Shown: positions 1 to 8,054 of the stretch, one piece after another
How positions within the stretch are numbered: the first letter of the stretch is position 1
How the letters are laid out: each line of letters opens with the position of its first letter
Assembly (NCBI RefSeq): GCF_004023625.1
Contig: NZ_RPDJ01000015.1
Location: 229,416-293,415, forward strand
Reading direction: 5' to 3'
DNA: 64,000 bases
Source: Streptomyces cavernae
Lineage (GTDB): Bacteria; Actinomycetota; Actinomycetes; Streptomycetales; Streptomycetaceae
Notes under the pieces: generated by a model
The model's input: only the letters and a program-made list of their open reading frames with translations
What the model was told of the DNA's origin: nothing
Databases searched by the model: none
Translations under genes and position numbers: made by a program

Positions 1-431
1 GTGCTGAAGCCGATGTCGTTGCCGCCGATCTGCACCGTCACCAGATCGGTGTCTCGTTGCAGCGCGTTCAGCTGGGGGTCGTTGGTGCCCTGGGCCTTCC
101 ACATGTTCTCGGTCGTGGCTCCGGCGCAGCTCATGTCCTTGAACGCGGTCGTGTTTCGCTCCGCCGCCACGATCGAGGGGTAGTTGTGGTCGGAGCGGGC
201 GCAGTTCGCGTCCACCTGCTTCGGAATGAGCGGACCCGATGTGTAGGAGTCCCCGAGCGACACATAGCGTGTGTGACGGCCGGAGTGCGCGCCGTCCGCC
301 GCGGCCGGCACCGTCGAGGCCGCGAGGAGGGCGCAGCCGCCGAGCGCCGCCCCTACCGCAACAGCCCGCCGACGACGTGTCAGCGCCCTTGACGCTCCTG
401 ACGCTCCTGTCGGAAACATGTCGTCCGTCAT
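1..431 (-). CDS. Secreted SGNH/GDSL-type hydrolase (3' end beyond window)
   Basis: N-terminal 143 residues of a secreted esterase or lipase of the SGNH superfamily. The reading frame starts at ATG 431 and runs off the left edge of the window. After an Arg-rich n-region (RALTRRRR) comes a hydrophobic stretch rich in Ala and Gly ending near an AAAD-type cleavage site, so export by Sec or Tat is likely. The mature part opens with YVSLGDSYTSG, the block I motif with the nucleophile Ser, and later has VQIGGNDIGFS, the block III Gly-Asn pair of the oxyanion hole. The block V Asp/His pair lies outside the window. An inner ATG four codons downstream is an alternative start. The substrate cannot be told from this part. 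A TetR-like palindrome lies just upstream. Confidence 0.88.
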   Translation of the reverse strand, partial: MTDDMFPTGASGASRALTRRRRAVAVGAALGGCALLAASTVPAAADGAHSGRHTRYVSLGDSYTSGPLIPKQVDANCARSDHNYPSIVAAERNTTAFKDMSCAGATTENMWKAQGTNDPQLNALQRDTDLVTVQIGGNDIGFS

Positions 432-508
432 CGCGTTCCTCCCCCCTGAGGCCTGGCCGTCGCGCGGAGCAGGCAGCGAGTGCGGGCTTCAGACGCGACT
501 GAGTCTGT

Positions 509-522
509 ATACCGTTCGGTAT
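509..522. promoter_or_regulatory. Perfect inverted repeat ATACCG-TT-CGGTAT upstream of the SGNH hydrolase
   Basis: Two perfect 6-bp arms separated by TT, about 80 bp upstream of the hydrolase start. On the minus strand the repeat overlaps a -10-like TATACA. Short AT-containing palindromes of this layout are typical operators of TetR-family repressors. No TetR gene lies beside it in the window, so the regulator is unknown. It stands out because the surrounding DNA is very GC-rich. Confidence 0.45.
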
Positions 523-594
523 GTCCCCGGGGCCAGAGTCAGGAAGCAAACACCCGACCGAGGATGGTGCGTGTGGCGCCGGGCACGCACGCGT

Positions 595-2337
595 TCAAGG
601 AAGTGGGATGTTGCGCAGGTTGGCCCGGGCGAGATGGACCATGCGGCCCACTCCGCCGGTCAGGACGGCACGGCTCGCCGACAGGGCGAAGCCGGTGAGC
701 TGTTCCGTGGTGATCTTGGGCGGGACGGCGAGCGCGTCGGGGTCGGTGACCACGTCGACCAGCGCGGGCCCGTCGTGGGAGAACGCCTCGCGCAACGCGT
801 CACGCACCTCCGTCGGCTTCTCGACCCGGATGCCGCGGGCTCCGGCCGCGCCGGCGATGGCCGCGTAGTCGGTGTGCGGGTAGGCGGTGCCGTGCGGAGG
901 CAGGCCGTCGACCATCATCTCCAGATCGACCATGCCGAGGGTGGAGTTGTTGAAGACCACCACCTTCACCGGCAGGTCGTACTGCACGAGCGTCAGGAAG
1001 TCGCCCATCAGCATGGAGAACCCGCCGTCGCCGGAGAGGGACACCACCTGCCGGCCCCGCTCGAGGAACTGTGCGCCGATGGCCTGCGGCAGCGCGTTGG
1101 CCATGGAGCCGTGCACGAAGGAGCCGAGGATGCGGCGTTGCCCGTTCGGAGTGAGGTAACGGGCCGCCCACACACAGCACATACCGGTGTCCACGGTGAA
1201 CACCGCATCCTCCGCGGCTACTTCGTCGAGCACCGAAGCCACGTACTCCGGATGGATGGGGGTGTGCTTCTCGACGCCCCGGGTGTAGGCGCCTACGGCG
1301 CTTTCGAGCGCGTGCACATGGCGGTCCAGCATGCGGTCGAGGAACCGGCGGGAGGGCTTCTCACGCACCGCGGGCGTCAGACACTTCAGCGTCTCGCGTA
1401 CGTCCCCCCAGACCGCGAAGTCCAACTGGGTCCGCCTGCCGAGCCGTTCGGGCTGGATGTCGATCTGCACGGTCCGCACGTCGCGGGGCAGGAAGTCGGT
1501 GTACGGGAAGTCGGTGCCGAGGAGCAGCAACAGGTCGGCCTCGTGCATCGCCTCGTACGCGGCACCGTAGCCGAGCAGTCCGGACATGCCGACGTCGTAC
1601 GGGTTGTCGTACTGGATGTGTTCCTTGCCGCGCAGGGCGTGTCCGACCGGGGCCTTGACCTTCTCGGCGAAGGCCATCACCTCCGCGTGGGCGCCCTCGA
1701 CGCCCCGGCCGCAGAAGACCGTCACCTTCTCGGCGGCGTCCACGAGTTGGATCAGCCCGGCCAGTTCCTGGTCGCCCGGGCGGACGGCGGGGCGCTCCAG
1801 CGGCATCGCGAGTTCGGCTCCCCGGTCCGGGGAGTGCTCGGCGGCGACGTCCCCTGACAGGGCCACCACCGACACACCGCGCCGGCCGACCGCGTGCTGG
1901 ATCGCCGTCTGCACCACCCGTGGCATCTGCCTAGGCGTGGAGATCAGCTCCGAGTAGTGGCTGCACTCCTGGAACAGCCGGTCGGGGTGGGTCTCCTGGA
2001 AGTAGCCGGTGCCGATCTCGCTGCTGGGGATCTGCGCGGCCAGGGCGACGACGGGTGCCATCGAGCGGTGGGCGTCGAACAGGCCGTTGATGAGGTGCAG
2101 ATTGCCCGGCCCGCAGGATCCCGCGCAGGCGGCCAGCCTCCCGGTGAGCTGCGCTTCGGCGCCGGCGGCGAAGGCCGCGACCTCCTCGTGGCGGACCTGG
2201 ATCCAGTCCATGGCGTCATGCCGTCTGACCGCGTCGACCACGGGGTTCAGGCTGTCGCCGACCACGCCGTACATCCGGCGCACACCGGCGCGGGCCAGCA
2301 GGTCGACGTACTGCTCGGCAACGGTCTGCTTGGCCAT
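595..2337 (-). CDS. poxB: Pyruvate oxidase / pyruvate:quinone dehydrogenase-like ThDP enzyme
   Basis: A 580-residue thiamine-diphosphate enzyme of the PoxB type, which decarboxylates pyruvate to acetate and CO2 and passes electrons through FAD to membrane quinone. The N-terminal PYR domain has RHEE (about 50-52) with the Glu that activates ThDP. The middle domain has the FAD-type fold region, and the C-terminal PP domain has SGDGGF (435-440) and NN (463-464), the metal/diphosphate motif. The tail, with EQLTGFALSASRAVL, resembles the C-terminal region of E. coli PoxB (572 aa). The start is ATG with a GAGGAG-type ribosome site. It is the last gene of a six-gene minus-strand run, 37 bp behind the MFS gene. 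It could supply acetate or acetyl groups to the pathway or be an unrelated passenger. A different 2-oxo acid substrate is possible. Confidence 0.9.
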   Translation of the reverse strand: MAKQTVAEQYVDLLARAGVRRMYGVVGDSLNPVVDAVRRHDAMDWIQVRHEEVAAFAAGAEAQLTGRLAACAGSCGPGNLHLINGLFDAHRSMAPVVALAAQIPSSEIGTGYFQETHPDRLFQECSHYSELISTPRQMPRVVQTAIQHAVGRRGVSVVALSGDVAAEHSPDRGAELAMPLERPAVRPGDQELAGLIQLVDAAEKVTVFCGRGVEGAHAEVMAFAEKVKAPVGHALRGKEHIQYDNPYDVGMSGLLGYGAAYEAMHEADLLLLLGTDFPYTDFLPRDVRTVQIDIQPERLGRRTQLDFAVWGDVRETLKCLTPAVREKPSRRFLDRMLDRHVHALESAVGAYTRGVEKHTPIHPEYVASVLDEVAAEDAVFTVDTGMCCVWAARYLTPNGQRRILGSFVHGSMANALPQAIGAQFLERGRQVVSLSGDGGFSMLMGDFLTLVQYDLPVKVVVFNNSTLGMVDLEMMVDGLPPHGTAYPHTDYAAIAGAAGARGIRVEKPTEVRDALREAFSHDGPALVDVVTDPDALAVPPKITTEQLTGFALSASRAVLTGGVGRMVHLARANLRNIPLP

Positions 2338-2374
2338 GGTGCTCCTCAGCGGCGGTCCGGGTCATGAGCCGTGG

Positions 2375-3667
2375 TCAGGCTAGTGAACCGTGGAACCGCA
2401 GGGTGGCCCGACAGCGCACGGGTGGCAGCCCGGGAGTGCACGGGCCGGCGTATGCGAAGGGTGCGTCGACCGCCATCCGTGGTCCCACCGGCCCAGCAGG
2501 GACGGGCCAGCCAGTCGCCGGCGTCCACCGGATCCGTGTGCTGCACAGGGAGACCACGGCCGCCCCTGCCGCGACCACCGCCAGACCCCACACCAGACTG
2601 CTCGAGTTCGCCACGAAGCCGATGAGGGGCGGTCCGGCCAGCAGGCCCGCCGTGCCCATGGCAGCCACCAGGGCCAGTGCGTCCGAGCCCTGTTTCGCCG
2701 CGGCCACATAGACGCAAGGAGTCACGGCCGCGCAGCCCAGTCCGACGAGGGCGAACCCGATCAGGGCGGTGGCCACTCCACCGCCCACCAGGGCGAAGGC
2801 GAGCCCCGCGGCGGCCAGCGCGCTGCCGAGGAAGACGACGCGCCCGTCGCCCCAGCGGCTGCGCCAGCCGTCGGCGAAGAGGCGGGCCAACACCATCATC
2901 CCCGAGACCACGGCGATGCCCATGGGCGCCAACTCCGCTGACGCCTTGGCGACTTCCCTCAGATAGAGGGCGGACCAGTCGTTCATGGCGCCCTCGGTCA
3001 CGGTGCCGAACACCATGGCACAGCACATCCACAACGTCATGCGGGGCGGCAGGGTCCATCTCCGGCGCTTCTTCTCCGCGGCGGCAGCCTCGGGAGGCGC
3101 GTCCTCGGCGAGAAGACTCGGACGGGCGCAGACAGCCAGCAGGACGAGAACGACGGCCGCCACGCCGAAGTGGCCCACCACCGACGAGGTCACCGCGTTC
3201 ATGCCGGACGCGAGGAGGGCCGCGAGCAGGGACCCCGCGCTGAAGGTCGCATGCAGTCTGGCCATGGCGTTGCGCTCGTGCCGGGTCTCGAGCGCCGCTC
3301 CCTGCGCGTTCATGGCGACGTTCAGACACCCCACGAACACGCCGTCGGCGAGGAGAACCAGCAAGGCGACCGGATAGTTGGGCGCCGTGCCCAGGGCCAG
3401 GAGCAGCAAGGTCAGGCAGAGCGTCGACGCGAGCGCCAGCCGTGCGGAGCCCAGCCGTCTCATCAGTACCGGCACCAGGGGAAAGGACGCGACCGCGCCG
3501 ATCCCCGCCGCCATCAGCAGCACCCCCACCTCGGCCGCGGTCAGCCCGAGGTCCGCCTTGATCGCGGGAATCCGTGCGGCCCAGGTGGCGTACTGGAAGC
3601 CGAGAGAACAGAAGAGCGCGGCGATCGCCAACTGCCCGCGAAGGAAGGGGTCATGGACACGGAACAA
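2375..3667 (-). CDS. MFS transporter (YbjJ-like)
   Basis: A 430-residue membrane carrier of the major facilitator superfamily with about twelve hydrophobic segments in two halves, joined near residues 195-205 by a charged linker (AAAAEKKRRR). QYATWAARIPAIK in the first segment and the NVAMNAQGAALE stretch are typical of the YbjJ-like subgroup, often annotated as exporters. The reading frame overlaps the preceding GNAT gene by 17 bp. Its only nearby start is a TTG without a clear ribosome site, so translation is probably coupled and the start is uncertain. The last 40 or so residues after the final helix (PFAYAGPCTPGLPPVRC) look unlike the family and may be added sequence. By position it would export the product of the upstream enzymes. 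Confidence 0.85.
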   Translation of the reverse strand: MFRVHDPFLRGQLAIAALFCSLGFQYATWAARIPAIKADLGLTAAEVGVLLMAAGIGAVASFPLVPVLMRRLGSARLALASTLCLTLLLLALGTAPNYPVALLVLLADGVFVGCLNVAMNAQGAALETRHERNAMARLHATFSAGSLLAALLASGMNAVTSSVVGHFGVAAVVLVLLAVCARPSLLAEDAPPEAAAAEKKRRRWTLPPRMTLWMCCAMVFGTVTEGAMNDWSALYLREVAKASAELAPMGIAVVSGMMVLARLFADGWRSRWGDGRVVFLGSALAAAGLAFALVGGGVATALIGFALVGLGCAAVTPCVYVAAAKQGSDALALVAAMGTAGLLAGPPLIGFVANSSSLVWGLAVVAAGAAVVSLCSTRIRWTPATGWPVPAGPVGPRMAVDAPFAYAGPCTPGLPPVRCRATLRFHGSLA

Positions 3668-4196
3668 GGAGATCAGCTCGCTTCGTCGCCTTGGACATGT
3701 AGACGGCGTGCGTGCCGTATCCGCCGGGAGAGATCCCCGGGTGCGCGGTGAATCCGCGCGCCGACCAGAACGGCTCGGTGCGGCCGACGGCGATCAGTGA
3801 GATCCGCTCGTCCTCACGCGAACTCGCCGTCAGAGTGAGGTGGTTCAGCAGGTGGTGCGCCAGCCCTCTGCCCCGAAGGCGCTCCGTGATGACGAGGTCG
3901 TGGAGATGCAGATTGCGCGAGGGAGGCGAGGAGGCCGCCGCCTCCTCCGCCGCCGTCTCCTCCACCCGCTGCAGGTCCGGGTACCGGAAGGCCGGATACG
4001 GCAGTGCCAGCAGATATCCGGCCGGCCGTGCACCGACGTCCAGGACGAAACACGTGCTCGGCGAGGCGTCCGCCCTGGACCTCAGCGCCGCACGGCCCTC
4101 CGACAGGCCGAGACCGGCGTAGGCACGGGACTCCATCGCCACGATGGCGTCCCAGTCGGCCTCGGCGATGTGGCGTATGCGGATGTCGTCGCTCAC
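3651..4196 (-). CDS. GNAT-family N-acetyltransferase
   Basis: A 181-residue single-domain acyltransferase of the GNAT fold. The acetyl-CoA site is visible as LHLHDLVITERLRGRGLAHHLL (split here as LVITERLRGRG then LAHHLL), the beta4 strand plus the R/Q-x-x-G-x-A type pyrophosphate loop, followed by the beta5/alpha4 segment LIAVGRTEPFWSARGF. It starts at GTG 4196, and its GTGA overlaps the stop of the decarboxylase gene, a sign of coupled translation in the operon. The natural acceptor is unknown. The amine made by the neighbouring decarboxylase, or self-protection by acetylating the end product, are the obvious candidates. Confidence 0.85.
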   Translation of the reverse strand: MSDDIRIRHIAEADWDAIVAMESRAYAGLGLSEGRAALRSRADASPSTCFVLDVGARPAGYLLALPYPAFRYPDLQRVEETAAEEAAASSPPSRNLHLHDLVITERLRGRGLAHHLLNHLTLTASSREDERISLIAVGRTEPFWSARGFTAHPGISPGGYGTHAVYMSKATKRADLLVPCP

Positions 4197-5386
4197 GGGC
4201 GCCCCTCTGTCGCCCAGGTGTACGGAAGCGGGTCGAAACCGTTGAAGCCCTGGGTCATGTAGCTGATCGCGTAGGCGCCGCTGGACAACACCCAGACCGG
4301 ATCCCCCGACGCCAGGTCCTTGGGTACCTGGACGAGACCGTGCTCATGCGGATAGGCGTCGTCGCTGTCGCAGGTGGGACCCGCGACGACGGCGGGGACG
4401 TACTCTTCGGCGTCACGGTGTGTGGGGAACACGAGCGGGTACTGCAGCGCGTCCATCTCGTAGAGGCCGTTGAACTTGCCGCAACTCAGGTAGAGCCAGT
4501 ACTGACGCTCGCCGTTCGGTCGCCGCCGCTCGGGCATCCGCGCCACATGGGCCCGGATGGCTCCGTGGTCGGCGACCAGATGACGCCCCGGCTCCATGAC
4601 GAACTCGAGGTGGTCCCCATGGACGTCCCTGAGGTATCGCATTCCCTCGCGGATCACGGCGAAGATCTTGTCCATCGGGGGGTCCAGCGGCGTTCCGTGA
4701 CGGTCGAGGTAGCCGAGTGCCGGCAGTCCGCCGCCGAGGTTGACGTGGTCCAGGGTCATCCCCCGCCGGCCCAGGGCGGTCAGGACGTCGGCGAGTGACT
4801 CGACGGCGTCGTGCCAGGCGTCCGCGGTCATCTGCTGGGAGCCGACGTGCACGGACAGGCCCGACGGCTCAAGCCCCTTGTCCCGTGCCGATTCCAGCAC
4901 CCGCACCGCGTCGGCGGGCGAACAGCCGAACTTGTTGCTGAGGCCCCAGAGCGCCCCTTCCCCACTGGTCGCCAGTCTGCAGAACACCCGGGCACCAGGG
5001 GCGTGGACCGCGAGGGCGGCCACGTCCTCCAGGCTGTCGGTCGCGAAGTCCCTGATCCCGAGACGATGGGCTTCGGCGATGTCCCGGTCGGACTTGACGG
5101 TGTTGCCGTAGTGCATCCTGGCGGCCGGCACACCGGCCCGCAGCGCCTGCTCCAGTTCACGGGGGCTCGCCCCGTCCACTCCGGCGCCCTTCCCGGCCAG
5201 GCACGAGAGGACCTCGTCCACCGGACAGGCCTTCATGGCGAAACGGACCGCGACTCCGGGCAGTTCCTGCCGCAGCGCCTCGTAGCGGTCCTCGATTCCG
5301 GTCAGGTCGAAGACGATCCGGTCCTCGGTGGCGGCCGCGAGTGCGGCGAGCAAGGGCGAGGACCCCTGTGTCATGGCCGTGCTCAT
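4193..5386 (-). CDS. Type III PLP-dependent (ornithine-type) decarboxylase
   Basis: A 397-residue enzyme of the alanine-racemase-fold (group IV) amino-acid decarboxylases. Visible features are RFAMKAC with the PLP Lys at about 52, SVHVGSQ (about 178-184), LGGGLPALG (217-225) for phosphate binding, EPGR (265-268), and GPTCDSDD (336-343) with the Cys-Asp pair contributed across the dimer interface. CDSxD is the signature of ornithine decarboxylase rather than diaminopimelate decarboxylase (CES). It therefore probably decarboxylates a basic or related amino acid to an amine, but its substrate need not be ornithine. The start chosen is ATG 5386, which forms an ATGA overlap with the upstream gene; a 21-codon upstream extension exists but lies inside that gene. 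The stop overlaps the GNAT start. Confidence 0.88.
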   Translation of the reverse strand: MSTAMTQGSSPLLAALAAATEDRIVFDLTGIEDRYEALRQELPGVAVRFAMKACPVDEVLSCLAGKGAGVDGASPRELEQALRAGVPAARMHYGNTVKSDRDIAEAHRLGIRDFATDSLEDVAALAVHAPGARVFCRLATSGEGALWGLSNKFGCSPADAVRVLESARDKGLEPSGLSVHVGSQQMTADAWHDAVESLADVLTALGRRGMTLDHVNLGGGLPALGYLDRHGTPLDPPMDKIFAVIREGMRYLRDVHGDHLEFVMEPGRHLVADHGAIRAHVARMPERRRPNGERQYWLYLSCGKFNGLYEMDALQYPLVFPTHRDAEEYVPAVVAGPTCDSDDAYPHEHGLVQVPKDLASGDPVWVLSSGAYAISYMTQGFNGFDPLPYTWATEGRP

Positions 5387-6702
5387 TCCGGCTGCCCGGG
5401 CGCCGGGTGTACGGGAGCGAGCCGGGCCGCGCCGACCAGCGACGCCCATGCCTCCACCAGCAGCGCGAAGTCCTCGATGTCGCTGCGCGCTTCGTCGAGG
5501 AGGCGTTCGCGGCGCCAGGCCAGGAGGTCGGCGAACGTGGCGTATCTGCCGCCGAGTTTCCGGTACGCGGCGTCGAGGACGTCCAGGCGCTGGACGTTCT
5601 CGCCGGTGTCGAGACGTGTGCTCTCCCGCGCCAGCCGGGCGACGGCCAGGGCACTCACCTGCCCACGCTCGTCGAGCAACGACGCACCGGCCCGGCCCAT
5701 CCCGTCGTAGATGAAGTTGAAGTAGAGCATCGACAGCAGGAACTTGACGAAGCGCATCTGGTACGCCATGAACCCGGAGTCGGTGCGTCGTTCACCGGTG
5801 TAGTAGTTGACGATGTTCCGGTTGTGCAGAACGCCCGGCAGCGCGGCGTCGTGGACCAGGTGGATCAGGAAGTAGTCACTGCCGATCGTGTCGGTCGCGG
5901 GTGGCAGCGGTACGCGTTCGTGCACCCCGTGGAAGCTGATGTTGCACATGTCCACGCGCATGGGGTCAACCAGGCTGAGGGAGCTGTGGTCGCGGACGAA
6001 CGCCTCCGAGCCCGCTCCCCGGAAGGACTCCTCGACGAGTTGCCTCTTCTGCTCGTCCGACCAGTGGAACGGCGCCCAGAGACTGACCATGTCGTGGTAG
6101 ACATCGTTGTCTCGTCGGTGGATCTCGGCGATGTCCACGGAGAGTTCACCCACGAAGGAGCTCCCGACCATCGCGACGCGTTTGTCCGCGTGCCGCGCGG
6201 CCAGTCCGTTCTCGGTGACGTCGTGCGCGGCGTCGCCCGCACGCCTGCCGAGCGACAGGAGTTCGTGATGGACGGGAAAGATCGTCTCGCCGTTCACGAC
6301 CTGGTACCGGCTGTCGGAGTCCCGGCGGTGAACGGACTCGCAGCCGAGCGCGACGCCGATCAGGAAGGCACGGTTGGTGCAGGCGCCGTAGGAGACGTCG
6401 ACCGGAAGCATCAGATCCAGCAGCAGTTCGGGCTTCATGGCCCCGGCTCCGCCGATCACCCGCTGGAGGAAGTCCCGCTGCTCCACCTCGCTCAAGTGAT
6501 GGACCACGATGCGCGGGTTGCTGGGAAGGCGGCGCACGGCCTCGGCATGCTCGGCGTAGGCGGGCGCGTCGCAGGAGTCGAGGATCAGCAGGTGGACCTC
6601 GACGTCGAAGGATTCGGCGGCGTAGGCCGCTTCCTCACCGACAGCCGCGATCGTCGCGGAGCACGGCCGGTTGGTGGGCAGGGTCAGACATATTCGGCGC
6701 AT
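5383..6702 (-). CDS. Glycosyltransferase-like protein of unknown function (DUF6271-like)
   Basis: A 439-residue protein I do not recognise from a characterised enzyme; it resembles the actinobacterial DUF6271 group from memory. The N-terminus ICLTLPTNRPC followed by VEVHLLILDSCDA has the rhythm of a GT-A nucleotide-sugar-binding fold. SYGACTNRAFLIGVALGCE (105-123) followed by HRRDSDSRY (125-133) supplies an Asn/Arg patch and a D-x-D-like pair suited to a metal-bound nucleotide sugar. The C-terminal third is mainly helical. No signal peptide or clear membrane span is seen. It overlaps the dioxygenase gene by 19 bp and the decarboxylase gene by an ATGA, so it is translated with both. A sugar-transfer step is inferred, not shown. 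Confidence 0.75.
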   Translation of the reverse strand: MRRICLTLPTNRPCSATIAAVGEEAAYAAESFDVEVHLLILDSCDAPAYAEHAEAVRRLPSNPRIVVHHLSEVEQRDFLQRVIGGAGAMKPELLLDLMLPVDVSYGACTNRAFLIGVALGCESVHRRDSDSRYQVVNGETIFPVHHELLSLGRRAGDAAHDVTENGLAARHADKRVAMVGSSFVGELSVDIAEIHRRDNDVYHDMVSLWAPFHWSDEQKRQLVEESFRGAGSEAFVRDHSSLSLVDPMRVDMCNISFHGVHERVPLPPATDTIGSDYFLIHLVHDAALPGVLHNRNIVNYYTGERRTDSGFMAYQMRFVKFLLSMLYFNFIYDGMGRAGASLLDERGQVSALAVARLARESTRLDTGENVQRLDVLDAAYRKLGGRYATFADLLAWRRERLLDEARSDIEDFALLVEAWASLVGAARLAPVHPAPGQPE

Positions 6703-7757
6703 GTCTCTTCCCCCACCGGATCGACCACCTCGTCCAGGTCGGCACCGCGCCAGGACGTCCGCCCGAGCAGCCGCGCACCGAGTTCGTCGAGTTCGGCCCT
6801 GCCGTACCGCAGGGATTCGTGCCGCGTGGCGTCACCGAGCAGAGTCGCGTTCCAGTCCGGCGTGCTCAGCGTGCGCCAGGACTCGACCCGGGAACGCCTG
6901 AGCTGCTGATGGGTCTCCAGAGCCGGCATCATCGACAGGTACTGGGCCACTCGTACCCCGTTCTCGGAGGTGTTGGGCGCCACGCCGTGCGCCAGCAGAC
7001 CGTTGAAGATCAGCAGATCGCCGGCCTGGAGCTCCGGTCGCACCACCGGGAACTCCGCGCGGTCGATCCTGGGCCGGATCGGGTCGCGGTCGTCGGGCTG
7101 GAGCGCCTTCCACCGGTCGAACCGCCTGAACAGTTCGGGGCAGCACTGGAATCCGCCGAGTTCCGGCCTGGTGTCGTTCAGGGCGATGATCCCCTGGACC
7201 CGCTGCGGCAGTACCCCGAGCGTGGTGTCGACATCCCAGTGGAGCTCGATGTCGAACCCCTCCTCCGTGCGCGGGATCAGCGCCCGGTCACGGTTCTTGA
7301 CGTTGGGCGGGTTCAGGTTGAGCCGGTCGAGCGTCACCCACAGTTCTTCGCAGTCCCATACGTCGACGAACGCGTCGTAGACCCGCTGTGTCTGGCGGCT
7401 GTCCCACATGAGCTGGTGGTGGTAGGCCTCGACGAACCCGTAGATGTGCAGTTCACGGTCCAGGTCCGAGCGGTACTCGCGGTCCTCGTACCAGGTGTCC
7501 GGACGGTCGGGGTCGAGCCCTTGGAAATCCCAGGCGAAGTCCAGCAGACGTCGGGCCGACGAGGCGGGGATCGCCTGTTTCACCACGACGTAGCCGTACG
7601 TCTGCCAGAAGGCGAAGTCCTCCTCGGACAGGACTCGGAGCGGGCGGGTCTTCTTCAGGTCCCGCAGGGGAGTGGGGGCCAGGTAGGTTTCGCCGTCCGA
7701 GCTGAAGTAGGGGACGTCCGACGGGGCTCGATGGAGGAAACGGTCAGGCATTGGCAT
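6684..7757 (-). CDS. Phytanoyl-CoA dioxygenase (PhyH)-type Fe(II)/2-oxoglutarate oxygenase
   Basis: A 357-residue non-haem iron oxygenase. The metal triad is readable: H173 and D175 in ELHWDVD, and H257 in GLLAHGVAPN. R269 in NGVRVAQY, twelve residues on, should bind the 2-oxoglutarate carboxylate. EEDFAFWQTYGYVVVKQAIP (44-63) is the typical PhyH N-terminal segment. Family members hydroxylate, epoxidise or halogenate small molecules. It is the first gene of the minus-strand operon. The start ATG 7757 has a GGAG ribosome site nine bases upstream; a second ATG two codons later is possible. With the downstream decarboxylase, sugar-transferase-like protein and exporter it suggests oxidative tailoring of an amino-acid-derived metabolite. 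Confidence 0.9.
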   Translation of the reverse strand: MPMPDRFLHRAPSDVPYFSSDGETYLAPTPLRDLKKTRPLRVLSEEDFAFWQTYGYVVVKQAIPASSARRLLDFAWDFQGLDPDRPDTWYEDREYRSDLDRELHIYGFVEAYHHQLMWDSRQTQRVYDAFVDVWDCEELWVTLDRLNLNPPNVKNRDRALIPRTEEGFDIELHWDVDTTLGVLPQRVQGIIALNDTRPELGGFQCCPELFRRFDRWKALQPDDRDPIRPRIDRAEFPVVRPELQAGDLLIFNGLLAHGVAPNTSENGVRVAQYLSMMPALETHQQLRRSRVESWRTLSTPDWNATLLGDATRHESLRYGRAELDELGARLLGRTSWRGADLDEVVDPVGEETCAEYV

Positions 7758-7787
7758 TGCTGTTGCTCCAGGCCTTGATCTTGTACC

Positions 7788-7811
7788 GGTGACTCCCGGC
7801 CGGGAGTCACC
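7788..7811. promoter_or_regulatory. 24-bp perfect palindrome in the leader of the dioxygenase operon
   Basis: A perfect 24-bp palindrome with half GGTGACTCCCGG, centred about 42 bp upstream of the dioxygenase start codon. In RNA it would form a 12-bp stem with almost no loop; in DNA it could be a repressor operator between promoter and gene. It lies downstream of the likely minus-strand promoter near 7940-8000. Confidence 0.5.
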
Positions 7812-7943
7812 AACTGCGCGGTGTCAGGGGGGTTGTTGGCAGGAACACGACGGGTGCCTCGTCGCCCGAAGGGTGGTGGACGTTCCCGCAGGGTCGCTGC
7901 ACCACGTGCCACACCAGCCCCTTCGAACTCGCGTACCGCAAAC

Positions 7944-7957
7944 TTGGACTAGACCAA
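7944..7957. promoter_or_regulatory. DasR-like operator (dre-like), site 1
   Basis: The palindrome TTGGACTAGACCAA contains TGGACTAGACCA, which differs at one base from TGGTCTAGACCA, the core of the DasR-responsive element known from streptomycetes. DasR is the GntR-family repressor of N-acetylglucosamine and chitin use. The site lies in the divergent control region of a GH3 N-acetylglucosaminidase, a plausible DasR target. On the minus strand it sits between a TTGACA (7970-7965) and a weak -10 (CAAGTT), so it could also control the dioxygenase operon. Confidence 0.5.
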
Positions 7958-7981
7958 CTCGCGTTGTCAAACATGCGAGTT
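7956..7981. promoter_or_regulatory. Inverted repeat AACTCGC-n12-GCGAGTT
   Basis: Perfect 7-bp arms (7956-7962 and 7975-7981) with a 12-base spacer that contains TTGTCAA, a minus-strand -35-like TTGACA. It overlaps the end of the dre-like site. It could be a second operator in the divergent region. Confidence 0.35.
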
Positions 7982-7994
7982 GAGCGCGTGTCGC

Positions 7995-8027
7995 TGTCAA
8001 GTTGGCTGGAACCGGACCAACTTGACA
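7995..8027. promoter_or_regulatory. Perfect 11-bp inverted repeat around two divergent TTGACA hexamers
   Basis: Arms TGTCAAGTTGG (7995-8005) and CCAACTTGACA (8017-8027) are perfect with an 11-base spacer. Each arm carries a TTGACA reading outward, so the repeat may be both a pair of divergent -35 boxes and an operator. On the minus strand CATGTT (7975-7970) is a possible -10 nineteen bases away; on the plus strand no good -10 is seen. Confidence 0.4.
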
Positions 8028-8054
8028 TGACCGGTTAGCCTGAGCGGAGACTGA

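Noticed and set aside
5341..6909. 522-codon plus-strand frame across the decarboxylase and unknown genes
   Set aside because: Antisense shadow of two overlapping genes with recognisable motifs and coupled starts.
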